In this document: positions 1 through 7,855 of the stretch, in pieces
How positions within the stretch are numbered: position 1 is the stretch's first letter
How the letters are laid out: every line of letters begins with the position of its first letter
Source: Streptomyces sp. NRRL B-24085
Lineage (GTDB): Bacteria; Actinomycetota; Actinomycetes; Streptomycetales; Streptomycetaceae
Assembly: GCF_001282115.1 (NCBI RefSeq)
Contig: NZ_LJBR01000056.1
Coordinates: 1 to 34,765, forward strand
Reading direction: 5' to 3'
DNA: 34,765 nt
Notes under the pieces: model-generated
What the model saw: the letters and a program-made list of their open reading frames with translations, nothing else
Databases searched by the model: none
Told to the model about the DNA's origin: nothing
Translations under genes and position numbers: made by a program

Positions 1-61
1 CTTCGGGCGCGTCGGGCGGGTCCGGCGATTCGTGGGCTTCGGGCGGTTCGGGCGGAGTGAC

Positions 62-1357
62 GTGACGGTGCCGACGCGCCTTGGCGGCACCCTGCTCGCC
101 GCCCTCGCCGCCGCCCTCCTCCTGGCGAGCTGCGGCCCCACCCACCACACCGGGTCCGCGGACCGCACCCCGGCCCGGATCGCCGACGCCCCGGCCCGCC
201 TGCCCGTGCCGAAGGGCGACGGCAGCAGGACCCCGGACGACTTCAACGGCGACGGCCACCGCGACCTGGTCCTGGGCGACCTGGTCAAGGCACAGGCCCA
301 CGCCGACGACCCCGGCATCGGCATCGTCTACGGCAGCGAGCGCGGACTCGTCCCGGGCGCCCGGCAGTTGATCACCCCGGGCGGGCAGGGCGCGGCCACC
401 GACGGCCAACTCCCCGCCCTGTTCGACGCGGAGGCCACCTGCGACCTCGACAGGGACGGCTTCACCGACCTCGTCGTCTCCACCGACCCGCCCTACGACG
501 GCCAGGGCCCGCCCCCGGTCCCGCTCCAGATCCTCTTCGGCTCCCCGACCGGCCTGACCGGCAGGGCCGTTCACCTCACCGTCCCGCCCGTCGCCCGCGT
601 CGGCAACGACTGGCCCGACCAGCCCGTCTGCGGCGACTTCGACGGCGACGACGCCGAGGACCTCGTCCTGCACGCCACCGGCGGCCATCTCACCTACCTG
701 CGCGGCCCGTTCACCCGCAAGGGCACCCCGCACGAGGCCGGCGCCCCGATCCCGGCACCCGGCGAGGTCCCCACGGGCCCGGCCGCCGACGTCGACCGCG
801 ACGGCCACGACGACCTGATCGTCCGGACGGCACCGGGCACCGGCCCCTCCGCCGTGGTCCTCGGCGGCCCGGCGGGACCGACCCGCACCGGAGCCGTCCT
901 GCCGTCCGGGATCGACGTGGCCCTCGGCTCCTTCGGCCGCGGCAAGGCCCTGGACGCGGCGGTCGGCGCCATGGGCGGAACGTCCCTGCGCTACGACCTG
1001 CCCACCGCGGCGAAGGGCTCCCTGGCCTCCCCCGGCTCGGTCCTGGACGCCGCCGACTTCGACGGCGACGGCCTGAGCGAACTGGTCTCAAGCGGCTCGC
1101 GCCTGCGCGTCTTCCAGGGCCGTACGACGGGCCCGTCCACCGAGGCGACGGTCACCGTGGAACCTCCCGCCACCGGCACCACCCGGGTCGTCGCGGTCGG
1201 CGACTTCGACGGCGACGGCCGTGCGGACCTCGCGGTGCGGACGTACCGGAGCGAGACGCAGGACACCGTGGCGGTGTTCGCCGGGACGAAGCGGGGCCTG
1301 GTGGCCACCGAACCGGCCGTCACGTTCTCGACGTCGGCGTTCCTCACCGGCCCGTAG
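62..1357 (+). CDS. FG-GAP/VCBS repeat lipoprotein
   Basis: Predicted 431-residue exported lipoprotein. The N-terminus is a hydrophobic Ala/Leu signal ending in a lipobox (Leu-Ala-Ser-Cys, Cys near residue 24), so it should be lipid-anchored outside the membrane. The rest carries at least six acidic D-x-D/N-x-D-G-type loops (DFNGDGHRD, DLDRDGFTD, DFDGDDAED, DVDRDGHDD, DFDGDGLSE, DFDGDGRAD). These are typical of calcium-binding FG-GAP/VCBS blades that fold as a beta-propeller. I chose GTG at 62 because GGAG lies 5 bases upstream and the signal peptide then has normal length; GTG at 32 is also in frame. No catalytic motif is seen. Such propellers are usually binding or adhesion modules; the ligand is unknown. 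Confidence 0.85.
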   Translation: MTVPTRLGGTLLAALAAALLLASCGPTHHTGSADRTPARIADAPARLPVPKGDGSRTPDDFNGDGHRDLVLGDLVKAQAHADDPGIGIVYGSERGLVPGARQLITPGGQGAATDGQLPALFDAEATCDLDRDGFTDLVVSTDPPYDGQGPPPVPLQILFGSPTGLTGRAVHLTVPPVARVGNDWPDQPVCGDFDGDDAEDLVLHATGGHLTYLRGPFTRKGTPHEAGAPIPAPGEVPTGPAADVDRDGHDDLIVRTAPGTGPSAVVLGGPAGPTRTGAVLPSGIDVALGSFGRGKALDAAVGAMGGTSLRYDLPTAAKGSLASPGSVLDAADFDGDGLSELVSSGSRLRVFQGRTTGPSTEATVTVEPPATGTTRVVAVGDFDGDGRADLAVRTYRSETQDTVAVFAGTKRGLVATEPAVTFSTSAFLTGP

Positions 1358-1463
1358 GGGACGGCCGGCGGCCCCCTTAGGGGATGTCACAGCTCGGCAG
1401 CAAAGCCGTCCCCGAAACCCCGGGCGCACACGCCGTTCCCCGGGACCAGGTACGTTCGAAGGC

Positions 1464-2336
1464 GTGGCTGGATTCAGGATCGGACGCGGCCGGGACAACG
1501 GCGCTCCTCACGCGCGACCGCAACAACCTCCGTACGGGCAGCAGGCGCCCCAGGGACAGCCGTACGGCTACCCTCCCGCGCCGCAGCCCCACCCGGGCCA
1601 GTGGACCCAGGGCGGCGGGGGCTACGACGAGCCGGAGTACTTCGGCGACGGCAGCGGTGCCCCGCACCCGCAGGGCGGCCCCGACCCGTACGCGGCGAAC
1701 AACCCGGGCCACACGCAGGCGTTCTCGGTCGGCGAGGACCCCTACAACCCGGGCGGCACCTACCGCGCGGGCTCGGCCCCGGCCGGCCCCGTGGGCCCCC
1801 GTCTGCACTGGAAGGATCTGCTGAAGGGCATCCTGCTCTCGCCCAAGCAGACCTTCCTCCAGATGCGGGACTACACGATGTGGGGCCCGGCCCTCGTCGT
1901 GACCTTCCTCTACGGCCTGCTCGCCGTGTTCGGCTTCGAGGACGCCCGCCAGGACGCGATCAACGCCACCCTGTCGAACGCGATCCCGATCGTCCTCACG
2001 ACCGCCGTGGCCATGGTCCTGTCGGCGTTCGTGCTGGGCGTCGTCACCCACGCCCTGGCCCGCCAGCTCGGCGGCGACGGCGCGTGGCAGCCCACGGTCG
2101 GCCTCTCCATGCTGATCATGTCCCTGACCGACGCCCCCCGTCTGATCGTGGCCATGTTCTTCGGCGGCGACGCGTCCTTCGTCCAGCTCCTCGGCTGGGC
2201 GACCTGGGTGGCGGCCGGCGCCCTGCTCACCCTGATGGTCTCCCGCTCCCACGACCTGCCCTGGCCCAAGGCCCTGGGCGCGTCGGCCATCCAGCTCATC
2301 GCCCTGCTGTCGATCGTGAAGCTGGGCACGTTCTAG
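1464..2336 (+). CDS. Yip1-family integral membrane protein
   Basis: 290-residue protein. The N-terminal ~110 residues are low-complexity and rich in Pro, Gln, Gly and Tyr (for example PYGQQAPQGQPYGYPP), as in many cytoplasmic tails of actinobacterial membrane proteins. About five hydrophobic segments follow, from MWGPALVVTFLYG to the C-terminal AIQLIALLSIV. Together with a segment beginning KDLLKGILLSPKQTF, this is the layout of bacterial Yip1-domain proteins. The reading frame is open upstream to 1221, but GTG at 1464 gives the usual short start before the Pro/Gln tail. Molecular function is unknown; eukaryotic Yip1 proteins act in membrane traffic, and that role should not be carried over. 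A strong terminator follows. Confidence 0.8.
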   Translation: MAGFRIGRGRDNGAPHARPQQPPYGQQAPQGQPYGYPPAPQPHPGQWTQGGGGYDEPEYFGDGSGAPHPQGGPDPYAANNPGHTQAFSVGEDPYNPGGTYRAGSAPAGPVGPRLHWKDLLKGILLSPKQTFLQMRDYTMWGPALVVTFLYGLLAVFGFEDARQDAINATLSNAIPIVLTTAVAMVLSAFVLGVVTHALARQLGGDGAWQPTVGLSMLIMSLTDAPRLIVAMFFGGDASFVQLLGWATWVAAGALLTLMVSRSHDLPWPKALGASAIQLIALLSIVKLGTF

Positions 2337-2357
2337 GGTCTTGCGGCGGTATGACGA

Positions 2358-2391
2358 CGAAGGGCTCCCGGTGGTCACCGGGAGCCCTTCG
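2358..2391. terminator. Bidirectional terminator hairpin
   Basis: A perfect 16-bp inverted repeat (2358-2373 with 2376-2391, arm CGAAGGGCTCCCGGTG) lies between two convergent genes, the Yip1 gene ending at 2336 and the immunity candidate ending at 2399. Symmetric GC-rich hairpins containing GAAGGGC/GCCCTTC are typical bidirectional terminators in Streptomyces. Confidence 0.85.
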
Positions 2392-2398
2392 CCTTGAG

Positions 2399-2875
2399 TT
2401 ACGCGGGGTAGGCGCGGTCCAGAGCCGACCGCACGTCCCCGATCTCGCGTTTCCACCGGTCGCTCTTCAGCGTCCCGTGATCCCAGACGACCACGGGCTC
2501 ACCGCCGGCCACGCAGTAGCCGTAGACCTGATCGGCGATGTCGTCCGTGAAGAGGTGGTCGAAGTGGAACGCCCCCTCGAACGTCAGCCAGGCGATGCCC
2601 TCCGCGTGCGCGGCGGCTTTTCGCAGGCACTCGCGGAGATAGCCGGGCAGTCGCGGGTCGTCCAGGCGCCCCTCGTCGAAGGTGAGGTCGTACGCCAGGA
2701 CGACCGCGTCCCGGTCCCAGGCCTCGGTGCCGAGGGGGAAGACCGCGACTTCGTCCGGACGCGTGCCGAGGAGGTCGAACCCGTCCTGCGCCAGCGCGGA
2801 CTCGACCCGTCCCAGTGTGAACAGGCCGATCACCGCGGGGCCGCTCCACGTCAGGGCCTCCTTGAGGGAACTCAC
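2399..2875 (-). CDS. Putative immunity protein of the adjacent polymorphic toxin
   Basis: 158-residue soluble, acidic protein rich in Asp, Glu and Trp, with no signal peptide or membrane segment. The reading frame is open far upstream inside the toxin gene, but GTG at 2875 overlaps the toxin stop as GTGA, which implies translational coupling. GTG at 2878 is an alternative. Its position directly behind a C-terminal toxin domain is the standard place for the cognate immunity gene in polymorphic toxin loci. I do not recognise the family; late residues include FEGAFHFDHLF and VVVWDHG. The predicted role is to bind the toxin domain in the cytoplasm and protect the producer. This is inferred from position, not from homology. 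Confidence 0.65.
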   Translation of the reverse strand: MSSLKEALTWSGPAVIGLFTLGRVESALAQDGFDLLGTRPDEVAVFPLGTEAWDRDAVVLAYDLTFDEGRLDDPRLPGYLRECLRKAAAHAEGIAWLTFEGAFHFDHLFTDDIADQVYGYCVAGGEPVVVWDHGTLKSDRWKREIGDVRSALDRAYPA

Positions 2876-5800
2876 CACAGGCCCCACTTCGTCATGTTCT
2901 TGGCGGGCGGCACCATCGCGCTCAGGATCTTGCCCTGATAGTTGCCCTCCTTCGCCACGAAAATCACCACCACCTTGCCGTTGACCTTCTTGGCGAAGCC
3001 CTTGGCCTGGGTGCCACCGATCTTCCAGTCGAACGTCTTCTCCGGCGACGTCAGGACGTGCCCGAAGTTGTCCTGGAAGTACTTCACCTGCGAGGCGACG
3101 CTGCCCTTGTTGGGGATCAGACCGTCCGAGATCAGGTGCCGGATGGCATGCCCGCCCCCCTTGTTCATCCCGGTGAACGCGTCCGCGACGGTGTCCGCGG
3201 TGAAACCGATCGGACAGCTCGCGTTGTGCACCAGGACCGGTGTGCGGCCCGCCAGCACGTAGTACGTGTTGAAGTCCGCGACCGTCAGGTTGTGGACCCG
3301 CTGCTCCGGCACGGCCCACGCCCGCGTCCCGCCCACCGTCGCGGCGCCACCGGTGTCGGTGCGCAGCACGGTGCCGGTCCGGAGGTCCCCGGCGTCGACC
3401 CAGGTGCGCTGGTCGCCGCCCGCCCAGAACGGGTGGTTGTAGGTGGCGACCACCGTGCCCGTGGACCGTCCGCGGGAGCCGGTGACCGAGACGCCGACGA
3501 GGTTCTTGGGCCCGGTGCTCTCGATGGTCGCCCGGACCCGCTTCGCCTCGGTGCGGCCCGTCTCCGGGTCGGTCGAGACGATCCGGTCGCCGACCCGGAC
3601 GTCCTCGATCTCCTCGGTCCGGCCGCCGGCCAGCAGCACCCGGGTGCCCGGCACGAAGCTGCTCGTCCCGCAGTGCATCTTCTTCAGGAACTTGAGCTTG
3701 AGGGCGCTGAGGGCGAGACCCGACAGACACGAGGGCTTCTTGTTCTGCAGGCAGTTCTCGATCTCGTCGGCGCCGATGTACCAGGCGATCAGACGGTCGA
3801 GGGTGGTGCTGGTGATGCAGCCCATGCCGCCCGCACCGTCACCGCCGCAGACCAGCATGGTCTCGCCCGGCTTCAGATCGCCGTTCTGCAGGACGATGGA
3901 CCGGTAGTCGACCAGCCGCCGTTCGAGGGCGGCGCGCAGCTCATTGTCGCTGAGCGGCTTGCTGGTCTCCAGCGCGGCCTCTTCCTGGATCTGCTTCTTC
4001 AGCTCCGCGACCAGCAGGTCGGCGGCCGTCTTCATGGCCTCACCGGCCGCCTTCGCGGCGGCGGCTGAGTCCGCCTCGGCCGCCAGCTTGGACAGACCGG
4101 CCTGGTAGGCGGAGTTGTTGGCCTCCAGGGAGTAGCCGTAGGCGACGGCGGCGGAGTGCTGCGCGCGTTCCGCGGAGCGGGCCGCCGACCGTGCGTCCGC
4201 CTGCGCCGAGGCAGCCGCGTTGCGGGCCGTCCTCGCGGACTCGGCCGCCTGGGCGGCGGAGGCCTCGGCCTGGTCGGCGGACTTGTCGGCCTGTTCGGCG
4301 TACGTGTTCGCCCGCTGGGCCGAGTCGTTGGCCGCGTTGGCCCACTCGGTGGCCTTGGCGGCGTCCTTGCGGGCCTCCGCGGCGGCCTTCTGCGCGTCGG
4401 CGGCGTCCTTCTGCGCGAGCGCCGCCGACTTGTAGGCGGCCTGGAGCAGGATGTTGACCTCGGCGAGGTGGGCGGCCGCGTTGGCGTCCCGCTGCCGCGC
4501 CTGGTGGAGGCCGATCTCCAGGAAGGGCCGCAGCCCGGACGCGGGGCCCGACAGCACGGCCTGCGCCGCGGCCCGCACCTCGGGGCCGCCCGTGGCGAGG
4601 GCCTCGCTGACCGCCACCCGGTCGTCGTCCTCCTGCGCCGCGTACTGCCCGGTCTCCAGGAACGCCGCCAGGTCGGCGGCGGTGCCGTCCAGCGCCCTGC
4701 TCGCCGCGGCCTTCACACCCGGACCGCCCTGGGCGGCGATCTTGCCGACGGCGACCCGGTCGTCGTCCTCCTTGCCCGGGTAGGCGCGGGTGCGCAGCCA
4801 GGCCCGCACCTCCTCGATCGGCTTGTCCAGGACGTCCAGCGCGGCCTGCTCCTGCGCGGGGATCTGCGTGGTCGTGGCGATGTGGCCGACGCTCGCGCGG
4901 TCGTCCTGTTCCATCGCGACGGCCAGCCTGACGCGGACGAAGTCGGCCACGTCGTCGTCGCTGCCCGCGAGTGCGTCCGCGGCAGCGTCCTTCACCCAGG
5001 TCCCGCCGCTGCTCAGCAGGTTGACCGCGGCCTGGCGGCCCTTGGCGGCCGTGACCGGCAGATCGGTGGAGGCGGCCGCCTCCGTGATCAACTGCCGGGT
5101 CTGCGCGCCGATTTCCTGGGCCCTGCCGATCTCCCACTGGGCGGCGGCGACCTTCTCGTCGTGGGCCGCGGCGGCCTCCTCGGCGGCCAGGACCGCCTCG
5201 TCCTGCTGCTGCGCCAGCCGCTCGGTGTCGGCCTTGCGGGCCAGCTCGACCACGGTCGAGGCCTGTTCGGCCGCCGACATGGCCCGGTTCGCGGCCTGGC
5301 TGGCCGCGTTGGCCGCGTCGGTGGAGGTCTTGGCCGCGTCCACCGCCTGGCCGGCGGCGTCGGCGGCCTTGTTCGCCGCGATCGCCGCGGCCTCGGCGTG
5401 CGCCGCGGTCTCGTTGGCCGCGTCGCGCGACTGCCGGGCGGCCGCGGCGGCCTGCCGGGCGTTGGACTGCGCGGAGTCGGCCGCGCGCGTGGCCTGGTCG
5501 GCGAGTCGCTTGGCCTTGGCGGCCGCGGCTGCGGCCTCCTCGCCCTTGGCGCCCGCCTCGCCGGCCCACCGGCCCGCGTCCGCGGCGGCGGCAGCGGCGG
5601 CCGCCGCGTTCGCGCCCGCGCTGGCCGCGGCACCGGCCGCGGTGGCCGCCTGTTCGGCGGCGATACCGGCCTGATCGGCGGCGTCGGCCGCCTTCCGCGC
5701 GCCCGCGGCGGCGGCGTTGGCCTTGTCCGCGGCCTTGCGGGCCGCCTCGGCCCGTCCCGCGTCACTGGCCGCGGCACCGGCAGCGGCCCTCGCCGCGGCC

Positions 5801-6819
5801 GCCGCGCCACCGGCCTGACCGGCCGCGTAGGCCGCCTGTGCGGCCGCCGAGGCCGCCATGCGTGCCGTCGCGTTCGCAGCCGCCGCCGCGGAGACCGCCG
5901 TGCGCGCCGCCTGTGCGGCCCGGTCGGCGGCGGCCGCCGCGCGGGACGCGGCCGCGGCCGCCCGGCCCGCCGACTCCTTGGACTCCTGTGCCTCCGCGGC
6001 CGCTTCCAGAGCCGCTGCCTTCGCGGCCTGGGTGGCCTTCGCCGCCTTGGCCGCCTCCTCCTTGGCGGTCTCGGTCAGCTCCTTGGCCCGCTTCTGCGCC
6101 GTGTCGGCGAGTTCGGCGAGCTGGGCGACGGTGATGGTCTCCTGGTCGCGCGCGGCCGCGACCGCCCAGCCGTCGTCGAGGAACTGCTGGACGTCCTCGT
6201 CCGTGCCGTCCAGGGCCTGGCCCGCGAGCAGCCGCACGTTCGGGCCGCCGGTGTACAGCAGCCTGCCGACCTTGACCCGGTTGTCGTCGGCGCGCGCCTT
6301 GTACTGCCCGGTGTTCAGGAAGGCGCTCACGTCGTCGGCCGTGCCGTTCAGCGCCGTGTTGGCCGCCTTCTTCACGCCCGGACCGCCGAAGGCCATGATC
6401 TGCGCCGCCTGGACGCGCTGGTCCTCCTCGTAGGCCGCGATGTAGCCGTCGTCCAGGAACGCCTGGAGCTCGGCCTCACCGCCGCCGAGCGCGGTGTTGG
6501 CCTTCTCGCGCACGGAGGGACCGCCGATGGCCATGATCTGCGCGACCTCGACCCGCAGGTCCTCCGTCTGTGCGGCCGCCAGGTCCTGGTCCATGAACGT
6601 CTGGATGTCGGCCGTAGAACCCAGCAGGGCCGCCTCGGCCTCGCGCCGGACGCCCTCGCCGCCGTACTCCCACTCCATGAGGACGTCGGCCCGGGTGAAC
6701 TCCGGTGCCGCCTCCTCCGCCGCGGCGGGGCGCGGATCGATGCCCAGGATCATCACCAGGGCTATCAGCGCCGCCACGGAACCGCGCCGCACCGGCGCGG
6801 TCCGCAATCTGACACTCAA
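2872..6819 (-). CDS. ALF-repeat, Ala-rich, Hint-domain polymorphic toxin
   Basis: 1315-residue exported protein. TTG at 6819 is the start, with GGGAG about 7 bases upstream. A Sec signal peptide ends near PAAAEE. Residues ~45-240 hold four ALF-type short repeats (pattern V-R-x-x-A-x-x-A-L-x-G, then F-L-x-x-G); four more lie at ~590-790. Between and after them are long Ala/Lys/Glu/Asp stretches that look like coiled coil. Residues ~1050-1200 are a Hint (intein-like) domain: Cys at its start, a TYNHPFW block, and a terminal VLVHNASC, as in self-processing toxin-release domains. The last ~115 residues contain GGGHAIRHLI, KTFDWKIGGTQ and VVVIFVAKEG, resembling BECR-fold RNase-type toxins. Ntox35 is my best guess, but unproven. 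It is transcribed with the immunity candidate. Confidence 0.85.
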   Translation of the reverse strand: MSVRLRTAPVRRGSVAALIALVMILGIDPRPAAAEEAAPEFTRADVLMEWEYGGEGVRREAEAALLGSTADIQTFMDQDLAAAQTEDLRVEVAQIMAIGGPSVREKANTALGGGEAELQAFLDDGYIAAYEEDQRVQAAQIMAFGGPGVKKAANTALNGTADDVSAFLNTGQYKARADDNRVKVGRLLYTGGPNVRLLAGQALDGTDEDVQQFLDDGWAVAAARDQETITVAQLAELADTAQKRAKELTETAKEEAAKAAKATQAAKAAALEAAAEAQESKESAGRAAAAASRAAAAADRAAQAARTAVSAAAAANATARMAASAAAQAAYAAGQAGGAAAAARAAAGAAASDAGRAEAARKAADKANAAAAGARKAADAADQAGIAAEQAATAAGAAASAGANAAAAAAAAADAGRWAGEAGAKGEEAAAAAAKAKRLADQATRAADSAQSNARQAAAAARQSRDAANETAAHAEAAAIAANKAADAAGQAVDAAKTSTDAANAASQAANRAMSAAEQASTVVELARKADTERLAQQQDEAVLAAEEAAAAHDEKVAAAQWEIGRAQEIGAQTRQLITEAAASTDLPVTAAKGRQAAVNLLSSGGTWVKDAAADALAGSDDDVADFVRVRLAVAMEQDDRASVGHIATTTQIPAQEQAALDVLDKPIEEVRAWLRTRAYPGKEDDDRVAVGKIAAQGGPGVKAAASRALDGTAADLAAFLETGQYAAQEDDDRVAVSEALATGGPEVRAAAQAVLSGPASGLRPFLEIGLHQARQRDANAAAHLAEVNILLQAAYKSAALAQKDAADAQKAAAEARKDAAKATEWANAANDSAQRANTYAEQADKSADQAEASAAQAAESARTARNAAASAQADARSAARSAERAQHSAAVAYGYSLEANNSAYQAGLSKLAAEADSAAAAKAAGEAMKTAADLLVAELKKQIQEEAALETSKPLSDNELRAALERRLVDYRSIVLQNGDLKPGETMLVCGGDGAGGMGCITSTTLDRLIAWYIGADEIENCLQNKKPSCLSGLALSALKLKFLKKMHCGTSSFVPGTRVLLAGGRTEEIEDVRVGDRIVSTDPETGRTEAKRVRATIESTGPKNLVGVSVTGSRGRSTGTVVATYNHPFWAGGDQRTWVDAGDLRTGTVLRTDTGGAATVGGTRAWAVPEQRVHNLTVADFNTYYVLAGRTPVLVHNASCPIGFTADTVADAFTGMNKGGGHAIRHLISDGLIPNKGSVASQVKYFQDNFGHVLTSPEKTFDWKIGGTQAKGFAKKVNGKVVVIFVAKEGNYQGKILSAMVPPAKNMTKWGLW

Positions 6820-7293
6820 CGTATTTCTCCCTCACCGAGCACAGGGAGCGAGAACAGTGACAAATTTGCGTACGCCATCACATGCCCCCCGTGCGGACTG
6901 CTCAATCTTTAACGGCACCTTACATTTCCCCCACCGAATTCTTGCCTCGCATACGTGCCTACGGGCCCTTATGCCCGACTTATAGCGCATCCTCCTGACA
7001 TTTTCGTTACCTTTTCTCAACGAGGCCCCGTACAACCGTTCGCGCACGTGACGGAGGTCACCGCGGCCTGTCAACGCTCGCCCCATTTGGGGGAGTTCAC
7101 GCGGTGGACAGGTTCGCGAGCGCGAGGTTGCATAGCCGTTCAAGCAGTTTTCCGGCAGGTGGCCAGGGGGGTCATTTCATCGCCGGGAGTGGGGGGCTGC
7201 ACCTGTATTCCTTGTTCCTTCACGCCCGTGCGCGAATTGCGTTTCCGCCATTCCTCGTCCGGATCGACCAATGTGATGAAGGGACGTTTTCCC
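6820..7293. promoter_or_regulatory. Divergent intergenic region between toxin and secreted-protein genes
   Basis: A 474-base gap between the divergent toxin gene (minus) and the small secreted protein (plus). It is distinctly less GC-rich than its surroundings, especially 6850-7020, as expected of a region carrying two promoters. A small dyad (CCCCATTTGGGG, 7081-7092) is visible. I could not assign -35/-10 boxes with confidence, and the ORFs here look spurious. Confidence 0.5.
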
Positions 7294-7800
7294 ATGCCGT
7301 CGAGGCCGTATCGCAAAAGACTCCTGGGCACCGCCGTGGCCGCCCTGGCCGCCGGCGCCGTGGCCTGGACCGCCATGACAGCGGGCGGCACTGCCGCCGA
7401 CGCGGTGTCCGTGGCCGGCGAGGCCCCCGGCTACGCCGTCGAGGACTTCGGCTACCCGCAGGCCGACAAGATCCTGGCCGAGAAGAACATCCTGCTCAAG
7501 CGCGGCGACGGTCACATCACGCTGGCCGACTGTGCGACCGGCACGGGCCAGTTGGAGGTCCAGGCGCGCGACAAGAGCAAGGTCTGCTTCGACGTCAAGG
7601 GCACCTCCGGCTGGCTCACCCTGGAGCTGCCGTCGGTCTACCTGATCCGCGGCAACGACTACACCACCGAGGCCGACATGACGGTCGGCAGCGAGCAGCA
7701 GTCGTACGACATCGCCAAGAACGCCTGGACCCCGGTGGGCGAGAGCTCGGACGAACAGGCCCGCGAGTGGACCCTCCTGGAGCTCCGCACCGCCAAGTAG
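7294..7800 (+). CDS. Small secreted protein of unknown function
   Basis: 168-residue exported protein with an Arg/Lys-rich start, an Ala/Val-rich hydrophobic core and a cleavage zone around GGTAADA. The mature part contains a DFGYPQADKILAEKNI-type segment, then RGDGHITLADC and a second Cys in KVCFDVKG, so a single disulfide is likely. This resembles a small secreted Streptomyces family, also found as a domain appended to secreted peptidases; no activity is established. ATG at 7294 follows AAGGGA at 7279-7284 with 9 bases between; ATG at 7276 is also in frame but lies over that ribosome-binding site. Only 55 bases separate it from the following degenerate protease, suggesting an operon and a joint extracellular role. 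Confidence 0.75.
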   Translation: MPSRPYRKRLLGTAVAALAAGAVAWTAMTAGGTAADAVSVAGEAPGYAVEDFGYPQADKILAEKNILLKRGDGHITLADCATGTGQLEVQARDKSKVCFDVKGTSGWLTLELPSVYLIRGNDYTTEADMTVGSEQQSYDIAKNAWTPVGESSDEQAREWTLLELRTAK

Positions 7801-7855
7801 CGCTCCGTAGAGCCCCCTTGCCCGATCCCCGCCACCCACCAGGGAACCGAACCTC

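Noticed and set aside
4156..6912. A 918-codon open frame on the plus strand opposite the toxin gene
   Set aside because: It is a shadow of the Ala-rich, GC3-biased toxin gene; the translation is Arg/Gly-rich with no domain, start site or signal.
6832..7143. 103-codon minus-strand frame in the toxin/secreted-protein gap
   Set aside because: Composition and lack of a ribosome-binding site look non-coding; the region is better read as promoter DNA.
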